Source of the DNA: Candidatus Sulfurimonas marisnigri
GTDB lineage: Bacteria; Campylobacterota; Campylobacteria; Campylobacterales; Sulfurimonadaceae
Direction of reading: 5' to 3'
Assembly: GCF_015265475.1 (NCBI RefSeq)
Contig: NZ_CP054493.1
Coordinates: 2,294,001 to 2,358,000, forward strand
Length of the DNA stretch: 64,000 nt
Positions 47,090-56,609 of the stretch are shown here, piece by piece. Every line of letters starts with the position of its first letter. Within the stretch, counting starts at the first letter, position 1. Position numbers and translations under genes: made by a program. The notes below the pieces were generated by a model. It ran no database searches. It saw only the letters and a program-made list of their open reading frames with translations, and was not told the DNA's origin.

Positions 47090-47608
47090 TTAGTCTTTAA
47101 ACCAGTGTGGGTTATTTTCAATATTATGTTGCAGTTTTTCATACTCTGTTTTTGGTAAATTATTAATATCATCCTTATCAATAATTTGGATATTTGTTAT
47201 ATCATTATTATTACTATCATTTCGTAAATATTTTAATATAAGTTTTCCATCAGCATAAACTTCTTGTTTGATTATTTCATCATTATCATTATATGTTATA
47301 CATTCGCCATGTAACTTGCCATTATTATATGTTTTAGTGCTTTTTACACTTTCGTTTGCTTTAGGAATGAAATATTTTGTTTCTACTCCATGTCTCTTAT
47401 CTTCTACAAAATACTCTACTTTTGACAAAACGCCTTTCATAGTGAAGTGCTTAACTTCTTTAATACCATCTTTAAAATTAATTAGCTCCCTAACATAAGC
47501 ATCTTTAGCATTATAATAATGCTTTGTAACAAACGTGTCACCATCTATATATGTTTCAGTTTCTATATTTTTACTTGGATAATTAATTATTTTGTGTTTT
47601 TCTTTCAT
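47090..47608 (-). CDS. MORN-like repeat protein (YwqK-type)
   Basis: A 172-residue hydrophilic protein with several MORN_2-type strands (DGIKEVKHF, NGKLHGECITY, DGKLILKYL). Similar proteins are annotated as YwqK-family antitoxin, but no toxin gene is next to it. Function is unknown. An ATG with a weak ribosome site starts the frame. Confidence 0.6.
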   Translation of the reverse strand: MKEKHKIINYPSKNIETETYIDGDTFVTKHYYNAKDAYVRELINFKDGIKEVKHFTMKGVLSKVEYFVEDKRHGVETKYFIPKANESVKSTKTYNNGKLHGECITYNDNDEIIKQEVYADGKLILKYLRNDSNNNDITNIQIIDKDDINNLPKTEYEKLQHNIENNPHWFKD

Positions 47609-47640
47609 TATAGTCCTTTGATTTATTAGATAAGTTTCGA

Positions 47641-47717
47641 TGGTCTCCCTACGTGGACTCGAACCACGAGCTATCCCTTAGGAGGGGACTGCTTTATCCA
47701 GTTAAGCGATAAGGAGA
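47641..47717 (-). tRNA. tRNA-Arg (CCT)
   Basis: A 77-nt cloverleaf on the minus strand with acceptor TCTCCTT/AGGGAGA, anticodon loop CTCCTAA (CCU, reading AGG), T arm CGTGG-TTCGAGT-CCACG and encoded CCA. Confidence 0.95.
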
Positions 47718-47845
47718 AAATGTAAGGTTGGTATTGATGCAAAAGTAAAATATTATTACAATTGTCAATAACATTTTATCCAAATACTTAGCTAGTTAAA
47801 CATTAAAAGTGCTACAATTTCATAAATACAACTAAGGAATATTTG

Positions 47846-48235
47846 ATGAAAATAGCTATCCCCGTAAAAGATGATAATTTAGAGTTTTTCGGTAATGCAG
47901 GGCATACTCCAAAGTTTGCCATATATAATATGAATGGAACAGGAATGTTTAGATCATTTAAATTGGATGTTGTAAAAAACAACCCTAGAACTGACATTGA
48001 CCATAACGATGAGGAGCACAGCTGTGCCCATGACGGTGATGATGCAGCCCATATAGCTCAACATGAAAGAATGGGAACAGTTCTTAATGAGTGCGACTAT
48101 ATAGTTGTTGCAAGAGCATGTAAAAACACTGCAAATACAATGAACTCACATGGTGTTAAAATCGTAAAATATAGTGGTGATTCATCTCAAGCAGACTCTA
48201 TACTAAAAGAAGTTTCGTCTAAGTTTATAAAATAA
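47846..48235 (+). CDS. Dinitrogenase iron-molybdenum cofactor-like (NifX/NifB C-domain) protein
   Basis: A 129-residue protein with MKIAIPVKDD at the start and an RNase H-like FeMo-co-binding fold. An insert rich in Asp/His (DHNDEEHSCAHDGDD) may bind metal. The family binds iron-sulfur clusters or FeMo cofactor precursors, but stand-alone copies have unknown roles, and no nif genes are next to it. ATG 47846 is used rather than an upstream TTG. Confidence 0.8.
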   Translation: MKIAIPVKDDNLEFFGNAGHTPKFAIYNMNGTGMFRSFKLDVVKNNPRTDIDHNDEEHSCAHDGDDAAHIAQHERMGTVLNECDYIVVARACKNTANTMNSHGVKIVKYSGDSSQADSILKEVSSKFIK

Positions 48236-48257
48236 TTTTCTCATTTGCAGATGGAAA

Positions 48258-48794
48258 CTAAGCCTCTTTCCATCTCTCTTGTCTGATTATTACACTATTT
48301 TCTTCATCAATCAGACTAAGTTCACCGTCACTAATATTACACTGCAAAGAGATTGCTCTAATAGCTAGTTCTTCTATATCACCATCTATACTAAGATAAA
48401 TAACAGAGAGGTTTTTAAAACGCTTAAGAGATTTTTCTGCCTGTTTCCACCATGCTGATGCAGCACCATCTTGATATGTATATATTATAACTTTATCAGA
48501 GCGTCCGCACGCTTTTTTAATACGTTTTTCATCAGGCTGACCCAAATCAATCCATAGCTTTATTTCACCGTCTAAAGACTTCTCCCACAAGTCCGGTTCA
48601 TCATCCTGTGAAATCCCTTTACAAAATACCAATGTCTCATTAGCATTAAGAACAAAAGCGCTTAACCTAACCATTAATCTCAAGTCATTTTCTGATGGGT
48701 GTTTAGCGAGGGTAAAGTTATGCTCTGCGTAATAATTGCGGTCCATATCAGCAATGTTAAGTGCAGCCTTATGAATAGTTGCTTTTGCAGCCAT
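48258..48794 (-). CDS. yaeQ: YaeQ family protein
   Basis: A 178-residue protein with N-terminal MAAKATIHKAALNIADMDRNYYAEHNFTLA and LWIDLGQPDEKRIKKACGRSDKV, typical of YaeQ, a PD-(D/E)XK nuclease-like protein linked to RfaH/transcription in enterobacteria. Its biochemical role is not settled. Confidence 0.9.
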   Translation of the reverse strand: MAAKATIHKAALNIADMDRNYYAEHNFTLAKHPSENDLRLMVRLSAFVLNANETLVFCKGISQDDEPDLWEKSLDGEIKLWIDLGQPDEKRIKKACGRSDKVIIYTYQDGAASAWWKQAEKSLKRFKNLSVIYLSIDGDIEELAIRAISLQCNISDGELSLIDEENSVIIRQERWKEA

Positions 48795-48920
48795 ATAATT
48801 CCTTTAATTAATTCTATAATAGTTAAGAGTATACAGTAATAGAGTTTTTATTCTATTTTTTTAGTAAAAATATGTGACAATGCCACCATAAATTTAATGA
48901 AAAAGCAGTGAAGGCCAAGC

Positions 48921-49253
48921 ATGAAAACACCTACTAAAAAAACTTATAACAACAATATGAAATCTACCCCTCATAATAATAAAAGAAAATCTTCTCCTAA
49001 AAATAAAACAATTGATGCAGCACCTAAAAATGAAGTTAAAGAGATGTTTATAAACTGGTTTAGAAAAAACAATAACGTTGGTCAGATTATGAGTAAACAA
49101 GATGTTGTGAAAGATATTTTAACTAAACTGGATTCAAAACAAAATGATGCATTAGAAAAAGCTATGAATGAACTAAAACATGATGGCTTAATCGAGGTAA
49201 AAGAGGATGGGGTCACATTGGTCTTGACTCAAAAAGGTTCTGATTTTATTTGA
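48921..49253 (+). CDS. Small basic protein with winged-helix-like C-terminus (unknown)
   Basis: A 110-residue protein. The first 35 residues are rich in Lys, Asn and Ser and look disordered. The C-terminal part (LEKAMNELKHDGLIEVKEDGVTLVLTQKGSDFI) resembles a winged helix. I do not recognise a family. GAAGG precedes the ATG. It may bind nucleic acid. Confidence 0.6.
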   Translation: MKTPTKKTYNNNMKSTPHNNKRKSSPKNKTIDAAPKNEVKEMFINWFRKNNNVGQIMSKQDVVKDILTKLDSKQNDALEKAMNELKHDGLIEVKEDGVTLVLTQKGSDFI

Positions 49254-49258
49254 TTATA

Positions 49259-51271
49259 CTACACCTTTAAGAGTATACTAAAGCAAGCACCATTACCTTT
49301 ATTATAAACGTTTAATGAGCCATTATGGTGCTCTTCTACAATTCTTTTTGACATGTAGAGTCCGAGACCTGTTCCATTTTTTTCATTTTTTGTAGAAAAG
49401 TATGGATCGAAAATTTTCTCTTTTATTCCAGGGTCTATTCCTCCACCATTGTCACATATAGTGATACTGTCTTTTTCTGTTGTAATTAGAATATGTGGGT
49501 TTTTTATCTGTTTTTCTTTAAAGTTATCTTGTGCATTTTTTAGTATATTTAAGACAACCTGCATCATTTCATTTGAATATGTCTTAATCTTTATATTAGA
49601 GTTATACTTGCATATTAACTCTACATTGTCACTCTTTAGAGAATCTTTTATAATCTGCAATGCTTTTGTTACTACCTCTTGAAGGGTGACTTCTATAGGC
49701 TCCCTATTTGGTTTATAAAAATTTCTAAAATCGTCTATAGTTTCAGTTAGGGTTTTAACAAAGTCTTCTATTTTTACTAGCCTATCAAAGAAATAGTTAG
49801 AATAAGCATCTCTACTCTCTTTGCTCTCTAGATTAAATGTTTCCAACTCAATTTTCATTTGTAAATTTACAACTGTTGAAGAAATTGCACTAAGCGGTTG
49901 TCTCCATTGGTGGGCTATCATGCTAAGCATCTCTCCCATCTGAGCAAGACGAGACTGTTCAATAAACCTATTCTCCTGCACCAATCTTTCTATTTTTAGT
50001 ATGTTTTCAATTGTTATATCCCGAACAACGATAAGAATTCTTTCTCCACCTGGCATAAGGCTAATATTCATTTTCACATCAATTACGCCATTCTCCTTTG
50101 TGAAACAACCCTTTTCATAACCTTCATAATAACCATCTTCAATTACTTTTGCTAAAACTTTCTTTGACTCTTCTATCATCTCAGGAATAGTAAGACCAAT
50201 GCATGATTTAGTATATAGTTCTTCTTTAGTGAAGCCGGTCATTATTTCATATGCATCATTAACAAATAAAAAGTTAGAGTTCAAATCTAAAATAGCTATA
50301 CTATCTTTTGTTGTGTTAAAGATTGTTTCAAGAAAATGTTTTGATTCTTGAAGTTCTTTAGTCTGCTCATCTACTTTGCATGCAAGCGAATTGTTTACTT
50401 CGTTTAGCTTAAGTTCTAAGTTTTTCTCTTTGCTTATATCATTATGTGTTCCGCTCAAACGAACGGCATTCCCATCTTTATCAAACTGAGCCTTGCCTCG
50501 TCCTAATATCCATACCCATGAGCCATTTTTGTGTTTCATTCGAAAAGTGTGTTCAAAAACAGTTATTTTATGGCTTAGATAAGAGTCAATTTTATATAGA
50601 ATTTGTTCGATGTCCTCTGGATGGATGTTCTCTTTCCAAGTTGAAAACTCATTAGAAAGTTCATCATCTTTATATCCAAGCATCTCTTTCCATCTAGGAG
50701 ATAGATATAATTCATTTGTGGTTAAGTCCCAGTCCCATAAACCGTCACTACTCCCTTCCAATGCTAACTCTAATCTTTCTTTATATTGACGGTTACTAGT
50801 CTCAAGTATTTCTCTCTCCATCTCAACAGCGATTCGTCCTGAGAAAACTTCAAACAGTGTTTTAATAGAATCTTCATTCTCTATCTTTCTCTCTGATAGA
50901 GCTACTATTATCCCCATTACATTACCTTGAGAGTCGTGCAATGGAGTACCGATATAAGCTTCAATATTCATATCTATTAGAAGTTGGTCTTTAGGGTAAA
51001 GTTTGGTTATATCTTGTGTAAAACAGCAAACAGAGTTTTCGCTGACATCTGCACATGGAGTATTTTTTAATTCATAGGAAAAATTATCGACAATTTTGCC
51101 TTTTGCGGTAAGGGCAATCGTTGTGGAGTTGTTTTTTTTACTATCAAGGCGAGCAATGAAAACATAATCAACATCCATAGAAGAAGCCATACTAAGAACA
51201 ATTCTCTCAAAAAACTGTTGGCCAGAGGAATTCTTTAGAGTTTCTATAATGCTTTTAAGTTTCAACTCCAT
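49259..51271 (-). CDS. GAF-PAS-PAS sensor histidine kinase
   Basis: A 670-residue soluble kinase. A GAF-like domain (about 10-165), a PAS domain with PAC (about 168-285), a coiled linker, a second PAS (about 310-425), then the DHp region with phospho-acceptor His in IAHQWRQPLSAISS (about 450-465), and the HATPase (DNGGGIDPG, NGTGLGLYMSK). No membrane segments are present, so it senses a cytoplasmic signal. Downstream of the response regulator by 12 nt. Confidence 0.94.
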   Translation of the reverse strand: MELKLKSIIETLKNSSGQQFFERIVLSMASSMDVDYVFIARLDSKKNNSTTIALTAKGKIVDNFSYELKNTPCADVSENSVCCFTQDITKLYPKDQLLIDMNIEAYIGTPLHDSQGNVMGIIVALSERKIENEDSIKTLFEVFSGRIAVEMEREILETSNRQYKERLELALEGSSDGLWDWDLTTNELYLSPRWKEMLGYKDDELSNEFSTWKENIHPEDIEQILYKIDSYLSHKITVFEHTFRMKHKNGSWVWILGRGKAQFDKDGNAVRLSGTHNDISKEKNLELKLNEVNNSLACKVDEQTKELQESKHFLETIFNTTKDSIAILDLNSNFLFVNDAYEIMTGFTKEELYTKSCIGLTIPEMIEESKKVLAKVIEDGYYEGYEKGCFTKENGVIDVKMNISLMPGGERILIVVRDITIENILKIERLVQENRFIEQSRLAQMGEMLSMIAHQWRQPLSAISSTVVNLQMKIELETFNLESKESRDAYSNYFFDRLVKIEDFVKTLTETIDDFRNFYKPNREPIEVTLQEVVTKALQIIKDSLKSDNVELICKYNSNIKIKTYSNEMMQVVLNILKNAQDNFKEKQIKNPHILITTEKDSITICDNGGGIDPGIKEKIFDPYFSTKNEKNGTGLGLYMSKRIVEEHHNGSLNVYNKGNGACFSILLKV

Positions 51272-51283
51272 TGTGTAGCCTTG

Positions 51284-51670
51284 TTATTTTATTTTTTCTA
51301 CTACTTTACTGAGTGCTAAAATAAATTGTTCTGATTCCAATGGCTTTAATATATAATCATGAACCCCATATTTACTAACTTGACTCTCAAAGTCATATGC
51401 AGATAGAACCAAAGCGGGCACACTTGTGTTTAACTTTTTTAGCATCTCTATGCCATTTAAATTAGGCATCTGCATATCTGTAATAATCAGATCAAAGCAA
51501 TGTTCATTAAACTTTTCAATACCTTCTTTACCATCTATTGCTATAACTATATCACTAAAGAAGTTGTTTAACATTTCGAGCGTAGAATCTCTCACTTGCC
51601 CATCATCCTCTACATACAGCAGTTTTAAAGTTTTAGTGATTTTTACAAGTTCTTTTAAATTATCTCTCAA
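51284..51670 (-). CDS. Single-domain response regulator (CheY-like)
   Basis: A 128-residue receiver domain: VEDD acidic pair, phospho-acceptor Asp in LIITDMQMPNLNG, SAYDF and the C-terminal KPLE. No output domain. It starts with TTG; AGGGG lies 7 nt upstream and the next Met is inside the domain. It is the first gene of the pair with the kinase. Confidence 0.92.
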   Translation of the reverse strand: MRDNLKELVKITKTLKLLYVEDDGQVRDSTLEMLNNFFSDIVIAIDGKEGIEKFNEHCFDLIITDMQMPNLNGIEMLKKLNTSVPALVLSAYDFESQVSKYGVHDYILKPLESEQFILALSKVVEKIK

Positions 51671-51737
51671 ATCGCAACCCCTGTTATATAATATTAATGC
51701 TTATACAGTATGTTAGCGAATGTAACCATAACTAAAA

Positions 51738-52517
51738 CTAAAACTGTATCATTCCATCAATCGGGGAAGATGCAGTTGCGTAAGGTCTTTTTGGAATTCT
51801 TCCACTTAGATAACTCATTCGCCCTGCAATAACGGCATGCTTCATAGCCTCTGCCATAAACATTGGGTTTTGTGCTTGAGCGATTGCAGTGTTTGTAAGT
51901 ACTCCAGCAGCTCCAAGCTCCATTGCATATGCAGCATCGCTTGCGCAGCCTATCCCAGCATCAACTATTACAGGAACACTTACAGCTTCACGAATAAAAA
52001 CTATATTGTAAGGGTTTTGAATACCTAAGCCACTCCCAATAGGAGCAGCTAATGGCATAATCGCATGAGCGCCAGCGTCTTCTAGGCGTTTTGCCATTAT
52101 TGGGTCATCGGAAGTGTAGGCCATAATAGTAAAACCCTCTTTAGATAAAATTTCACAAGCTTTTATGGTCTCTATAACATCAGGATAAAGAGTTTTTTGA
52201 GTATCTCCGATAACTTCTAGCTTTATTAAGTCAATGCCAGTAGCTTCACGAGTCAAACGAAAAGTAGTTATAGCCTCTTCAGCTGTTACGCATCCGGCAG
52301 AGTTTGGTAAAAACTTAACATTAGTTCCAGCAAAAGTATCACGAAGATTCTCTTGGTCTGGATTGGTAATGTTTAAACGACGAACCGCAACTGTTATTAG
52401 CTCGCTTCCACTTGCAAGTGTTGCCTCTTTTGTTGTTTGAAAATCTTTGTATTTTCCACTTCCTACTATTAAACGAGAACCTAGTTCATATTTTCCAATT
52501 TTTAAAATGTTATCCAT
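51738..52517 (-). CDS. thiG: Thiazole synthase
   Basis: A 259-residue TIM barrel enzyme making the thiazole part of thiamine from 1-deoxyxylulose-5-phosphate, glycine-derived imine and ThiS thiocarboxylate. [37 protein letters not shown] and the phosphate-binding [21 protein letters not shown] match. ThiS and other thi genes are not in the window. AAAGGAAAGT precedes the ATG. Confidence 0.97.
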   Translation of the reverse strand: MDNILKIGKYELGSRLIVGSGKYKDFQTTKEATLASGSELITVAVRRLNITNPDQENLRDTFAGTNVKFLPNSAGCVTAEEAITTFRLTREATGIDLIKLEVIGDTQKTLYPDVIETIKACEILSKEGFTIMAYTSDDPIMAKRLEDAGAHAIMPLAAPIGSGLGIQNPYNIVFIREAVSVPVIVDAGIGCASDAAYAMELGAAGVLTNTAIAQAQNPMFMAEAMKHAVIAGRMSYLSGRIPKRPYATASSPIDGMIQF

Positions 52518-52650
52518 ATTTTACTTTCCTTTATTATTTTTATTGTTTTCTAGTTCGCATGAACCTAGCTTTAGTGCTTTAGTGGCTAGCGTAGCAAAGA
52601 TGGGCCTTGCTCATTTTGCGTTTAAAAGCGTCTTTATAACATAAGCAATC

Positions 52651-54015
52651 TTATAATTTACCAATACCTTCTATCAAGTCATCAGGGGTAAGTGAAAAAT
52701 TAGAACCGCTGTAATTTAGTGCCAGTTGAACATGAGCTAAAGAGGCGTTTATCGCGGCAGACAAACTATCGTGGCCTTGAGCGAGTAGTGAACCTACTAA
52801 ACCACTTAAGACATCACCACTGCCACCTTTTGCCAAAGCAGAAGTTCCATGTGGGTTTATATAAAACTTATTGCCCTTGGCGATAATTACATTTGCCCCT
52901 TTTAAAATAAGTGTTACATGTGGAAACACTTTACAAAAATCCTCTGCATATTTAAAACGATTTTTCTGTAGCTCCTCTACACTTATATCTGCTATCTTGG
53001 TTATTTTCAGAAGTGAGATAAACTCTTTTACATGTGGGGTTATAACTACATTTTTTCTATTTAATATAGATAATATTATCGACATGTAAAATATATCGGC
53101 ATCTGCAATGAAAGGTAGATCATTATCTAAAAATCTAGCTAACTCTTTGTCACTAAACTCCTCTCCCAAACCCATACCAATGGCTATGGCAGTTGCATTT
53201 TTTGGAACTACATGTGAGTACATTATTGTGTGTGGAATTTTTATATCTTCAAATCCAACAAGGGTAACCAACCCGCTTCCAAACCTCAAAGCTGATAAAG
53301 CACTAATGATCCCTGCTCCACTTTTATCTCCACATGCTAATACTAGATGTCCATAACTTCCTTTGTGGGAATCTTCTTTAGTTCTAAATGGAAGTTTCAT
53401 ATCATCTAAATCAAGTAAATTCCAGTTACTGCTTTTTTCATACAGCTCTCTGCTTAGACCTAAATCTAAAACTTTTATCTCTCCCACAAACTCTTTCACT
53501 GAATCTAAAAACATACTCTTTTTCAAAGCACCCATTGTTAGAGTCACATCCGCTCTGAACTCATAAGCAGATGGAACATCACAAGCAATTTTAAATGCAT
53601 TAGTAGAGTTCATTTCAGCTATTATATTTATTAGCTCATCACTAAACTCACCACTAAAACCTGTTCCAACTATTGCATCAACTAGAACATCACAATCTTC
53701 AAGTTTTTTGGATGCTTTAACGCATATACTTTTGGCTCGCTTCTCTTGAAGAAGTGCCAATTTAGAGTTTGGTTTTTTAGCATAAAAAATAGATACGTCA
53801 TAATCTACATGTAGGAGTCTTGCGCATGCGATACCATCGGCACCATTATTTCCACTTCCACATGCAAATAATACTTTTGAGCCATTGGGAAATTTTGAAC
53901 GAATATATTCAGCCATTCCATTGGCTGCGTGTTCCATCAAAATATCTTCAGTTAAGTAGAACTCTTCGTAGCATCTTTTATCTAATGTAGCTACCTCATC
54001 AAAAAGTTTTTGCAC
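52651..54015 (-). CDS. nnr: Bifunctional NAD(P)H-hydrate epimerase / ADP-dependent dehydratase
   Basis: A 454-residue fusion. Residues about 1-210 are the YjeF_N epimerase (GSGNNGADGIACARLL) and about 215-454 the YjeF_C dehydratase (GGSGDVLSGLVGSLLAQG, NPHGTSALAKGGSGD). It repairs damaged NADHX and NADPHX. The start is GTG at 54015, 2 nt after the stop of the P-loop gene; an out-of-frame ATG overlaps it. Confidence 0.95.
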   Translation of the reverse strand: MQKLFDEVATLDKRCYEEFYLTEDILMEHAANGMAEYIRSKFPNGSKVLFACGSGNNGADGIACARLLHVDYDVSIFYAKKPNSKLALLQEKRAKSICVKASKKLEDCDVLVDAIVGTGFSGEFSDELINIIAEMNSTNAFKIACDVPSAYEFRADVTLTMGALKKSMFLDSVKEFVGEIKVLDLGLSRELYEKSSNWNLLDLDDMKLPFRTKEDSHKGSYGHLVLACGDKSGAGIISALSALRFGSGLVTLVGFEDIKIPHTIMYSHVVPKNATAIAIGMGLGEEFSDKELARFLDNDLPFIADADIFYMSIILSILNRKNVVITPHVKEFISLLKITKIADISVEELQKNRFKYAEDFCKVFPHVTLILKGANVIIAKGNKFYINPHGTSALAKGGSGDVLSGLVGSLLAQGHDSLSAAINASLAHVQLALNYSGSNFSLTPDDLIEGIGKL

Positions 54016-54017
54016 AT

Positions 54018-54752
54018 CTACTCTTCAAAAATATATTCATCTATCTGGACCTCATTACTCTTAATATCATTAAATAAAAGAGTATGATAGTCTGTTCTGT
54101 ACTGATAAAAAAATCTGTTTTTTGGTAGTCTTTTTAATTTTGCCGTATTGAAAGACTCAAGACTAGAACATTTTCCTAAATATAAAAACGTAAACAACAA
54201 CTTTAGCTGTGGGTTTTCAAAGATCCTATGAGGCTGTGTCAAAAAAGTAAATCCATATTTCTTTAGATTTAAAAAGCCCAGCATATAAAGCAAAAAGTCC
54301 TCAAATTTTGTATAGAAGCCATTTAAGTTTTCAATATCATGAAAAAAGTAATAATAATTATCTAAAAGTTCTTGCATTTGAAGTGTTTGAGTCAATTCAC
54401 TTTTTATATCCCTTTTATTTGAAAAATAGTTTGAATTAACAGACATATAGATATGTTTTTTTTCGGCTATTAATTTTGCTAGTTCCTCTTTAAAAGATTT
54501 GCTCTCATCGAATCTAATATAATTAAAATATTCATCTTTATATCTCAATTCTATGTTGTCCTCGTTAGGGTCTGAGAAATCAAGGTATAAAGTTGGAACA
54601 TTATTATCAATTGCATAATTTCTAATTCTACATGCAAGATTTGTTTTGCCAGAACCTTCTTCACCTAAAATTAAAGTATTATAACGAAGTGACCTATTCT
54701 CTAGCCTCAATGTATTTATACTGCTTTCGTATTTCCCTAGTCTATCTCTCAT
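54018..54752 (-). CDS. P-loop ATPase-like protein of unknown function
   Basis: A 244-residue protein with Walker A GEEGSGKTNLACR near residue 35 and an acidic YLDFSDPNED strand after it. The rest is rich in Phe/Tyr/Leu and looks like a compact AAA/HerA-like or KAP-like module. No family is recognised. It is translationally close to nnr, 2 nt apart. Confidence 0.6.
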   Translation of the reverse strand: MRDRLGKYESSINTLRLENRSLRYNTLILGEEGSGKTNLACRIRNYAIDNNVPTLYLDFSDPNEDNIELRYKDEYFNYIRFDESKSFKEELAKLIAEKKHIYMSVNSNYFSNKRDIKSELTQTLQMQELLDNYYYFFHDIENLNGFYTKFEDFLLYMLGFLNLKKYGFTFLTQPHRIFENPQLKLLFTFLYLGKCSSLESFNTAKLKRLPKNRFFYQYRTDYHTLLFNDIKSNEVQIDEYIFEE

Positions 54753-54906
54753 TTTGTGCCTCTGAATAAAGTTTTTATCAAATATTATATCTTATATAAA
54801 ATAATAAATTTATCTTTATATCTGTTCCATATCTAATATAAAAAAATTATATCTCATAAAGCCAAATATATATATAATTTACATATAATATATATAAGGA
54901 AATAAC

Positions 54907-55926
54907 ATGTACGAAAAAACTCTTTTATCGTTAACTCTTATAACAGCTTCCCTTGTCGCTTCTAATTTGTCTGATGATGCAAAAAAAATAGGTTTGCTAC
55001 CAATTCCTAGTTCTCAGACTGAGCTTTTAAAGTTGATTGATAATCAAAAAAATCCTATTACTTCAAAAAAGGTTGAGCTTGGTAAAAAATTATACTTTGA
55101 CCCAAGACTGTCTAAAAGTGGAATCATTAGCTGTAATACTTGTCATAACTTAAGTGAGGGTGGAGACGACGGTGTCTCTGCTGCTATTGGTCATAAATGG
55201 GTTGCAAATCCACACCATTTAAACTCACCAACTGTTTATAACTCTGTATTTTTCTCTTCTCAGTTTTGGGATGGTCGTGACCCTGACTTAGAAAAACAAG
55301 CACAAGGCCCTATTCAAGCTCATCCAGAGATGGCAGCAACAAAAGAGCATGTAGTACAAACTGTTACATCTATCCCTGATTATGTAAATGAGTTTAAGTA
55401 TGCTTACGGAGATAGTGTAAAAATTAGCTTTGAAAAAATAACAGACACTATAGCTACTTTTGAGAGAACACTTGTAACTCCATCTCCATATGACAACTAC
55501 TTAAATGGGAGTGAGAATGCAATTACTCCTATTCAAAAGGCTGGTCTTAAAACTTTTATAGACAAAGGTTGTGCAACTTGTCATAATGGAATTGCTCTGG
55601 GTGGAGAGATGAATGCTTTTAATATTACAGGAACTTACATTCACCAAAATATTGGAGATTTTAAGGGTGACAAGAACGGTATGGTAAAAGTGCCAACACT
55701 TCGTAATATTACTCAAACTGCACCATATTTTCATAATGGAGAAGTATGGAATCTTAAAGAGGCAATAATTGAGATGGGTCGTATTCAAGTGGGTGAAAAA
55801 ATCAATGACAAAGAAGCCGCTTCTATAGAGGCGTTCTTAAAAGCCTTAGATGGTGTTAAACCTGCCCTTTCTTTGCCAATACTTCCAGCTTCAACAAATA
55901 CTACTCCTAAACCAGACCTCAATTAA
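54907..55926 (+). CDS. Diheme cytochrome c peroxidase
   Basis: A 339-residue periplasmic peroxidase with a signal peptide (1-18). Heme motifs are C76-x-x-C79-H80 and C222-x-x-C225-H226. GLLPIP and FWDGRDPDLEKQAQGP are family landmarks. It reduces hydrogen peroxide with electrons from cytochrome c. It has its own promoter region, with AAGGA before the ATG. Confidence 0.95.
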   Translation: MYEKTLLSLTLITASLVASNLSDDAKKIGLLPIPSSQTELLKLIDNQKNPITSKKVELGKKLYFDPRLSKSGIISCNTCHNLSEGGDDGVSAAIGHKWVANPHHLNSPTVYNSVFFSSQFWDGRDPDLEKQAQGPIQAHPEMAATKEHVVQTVTSIPDYVNEFKYAYGDSVKISFEKITDTIATFERTLVTPSPYDNYLNGSENAITPIQKAGLKTFIDKGCATCHNGIALGGEMNAFNITGTYIHQNIGDFKGDKNGMVKVPTLRNITQTAPYFHNGEVWNLKEAIIEMGRIQVGEKINDKEAASIEAFLKALDGVKPALSLPILPASTNTTPKPDLN

Positions 55927-55938
55927 AGTACTTCACTT

Positions 55939-55961
55939 TTATACCCTTCTTTTGGGTATAA
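55939..55961. terminator. Hairpin between convergent ccp and purN
   Basis: TTATACCC and GGGTATAA form a perfect 8-bp stem with a 7-nt loop. It lies between convergent genes and could serve both; no long U run follows. Confidence 0.55.
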
Positions 55962-55969
55962 TTGAACCT

Positions 55970-56527
55970 CTAATCTTTACTGAAAACTTTCACAATAGCT
56001 TTTGGCATTAACTCATACTCTATCTCTTTTATCTTTTTAGTAAAACTATCTAAGGTCTCATCGTCACTGCGAATAAACTTTTTTTGCAATATTATATCTC
56101 CGCCATCAAGTTCACTACTCACCCAATGAACACTCACTCCACACTCATCACTTGTGCCTTCAAAACTTCTCTGTATTGCTTTTGCACCTTTGTATTTTGG
56201 CAACAAAGAGGGGTGAAGATTTATTGCTCTGATATTTGAGGTGAATACAGAAGAGAGTATTCTCATAAATCCACTAAGCACAACCAAATCAGGAGCGTAT
56301 GAATTTATTAATTTTACAAGCTCCCCGTCAAAACTCTCTCTTGAATCAAATTCAGTGTGTTCTAAAACCTCTGTTTTTACACCTAGTAAACTAAGTTTTT
56401 CTATACCTTTTGCATTTTTGTTATTTGTAATACCACATGCAACAAAGCACTCTTTTTTATGTAGTGACTGAATAATATTTTGTGCATTAAAGCCATCACC
56501 GCTAAAGAGTATAACGATTTTTTTCAT
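55970..56527 (-). CDS. purN: Phosphoribosylglycinamide formyltransferase
   Basis: A 185-residue formyltransferase of purine synthesis. ILFSGDGFNAQNII, VVLSGFMRIL, INLHPSLLPKYKG and GVSVHWVSSELDGG carry the catalytic Asn-His-Asp set. Slightly shorter than E. coli PurN (212) but complete. Confidence 0.95.
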   Translation of the reverse strand: MKKIVILFSGDGFNAQNIIQSLHKKECFVACGITNNKNAKGIEKLSLLGVKTEVLEHTEFDSRESFDGELVKLINSYAPDLVVLSGFMRILSSVFTSNIRAINLHPSLLPKYKGAKAIQRSFEGTSDECGVSVHWVSSELDGGDIILQKKFIRSDDETLDSFTKKIKEIEYELMPKAIVKVFSKD

Positions 56528-56609
56528 TTTATTAATTTCCTATTTTATATGCAATAAAATTATATCTACATGTACCAAAAAATGAAGACAAAAAAGGTAT
56601 AATTGCGCT

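Noticed and set aside
47090-47608. Antitoxin of a toxin-antitoxin pair
   Set aside because: Only MORN-like strands support it and there is no neighbouring toxin gene.
47846-48235. Evidence for nitrogen fixation
   Set aside because: Single-domain relatives of NifX occur widely without nif genes; none is seen here.
52518-52650. thiS or another gene between nnr and thiG
   Set aside because: Only an 11-codon frame is found; no conserved ThiS C-terminal GG.
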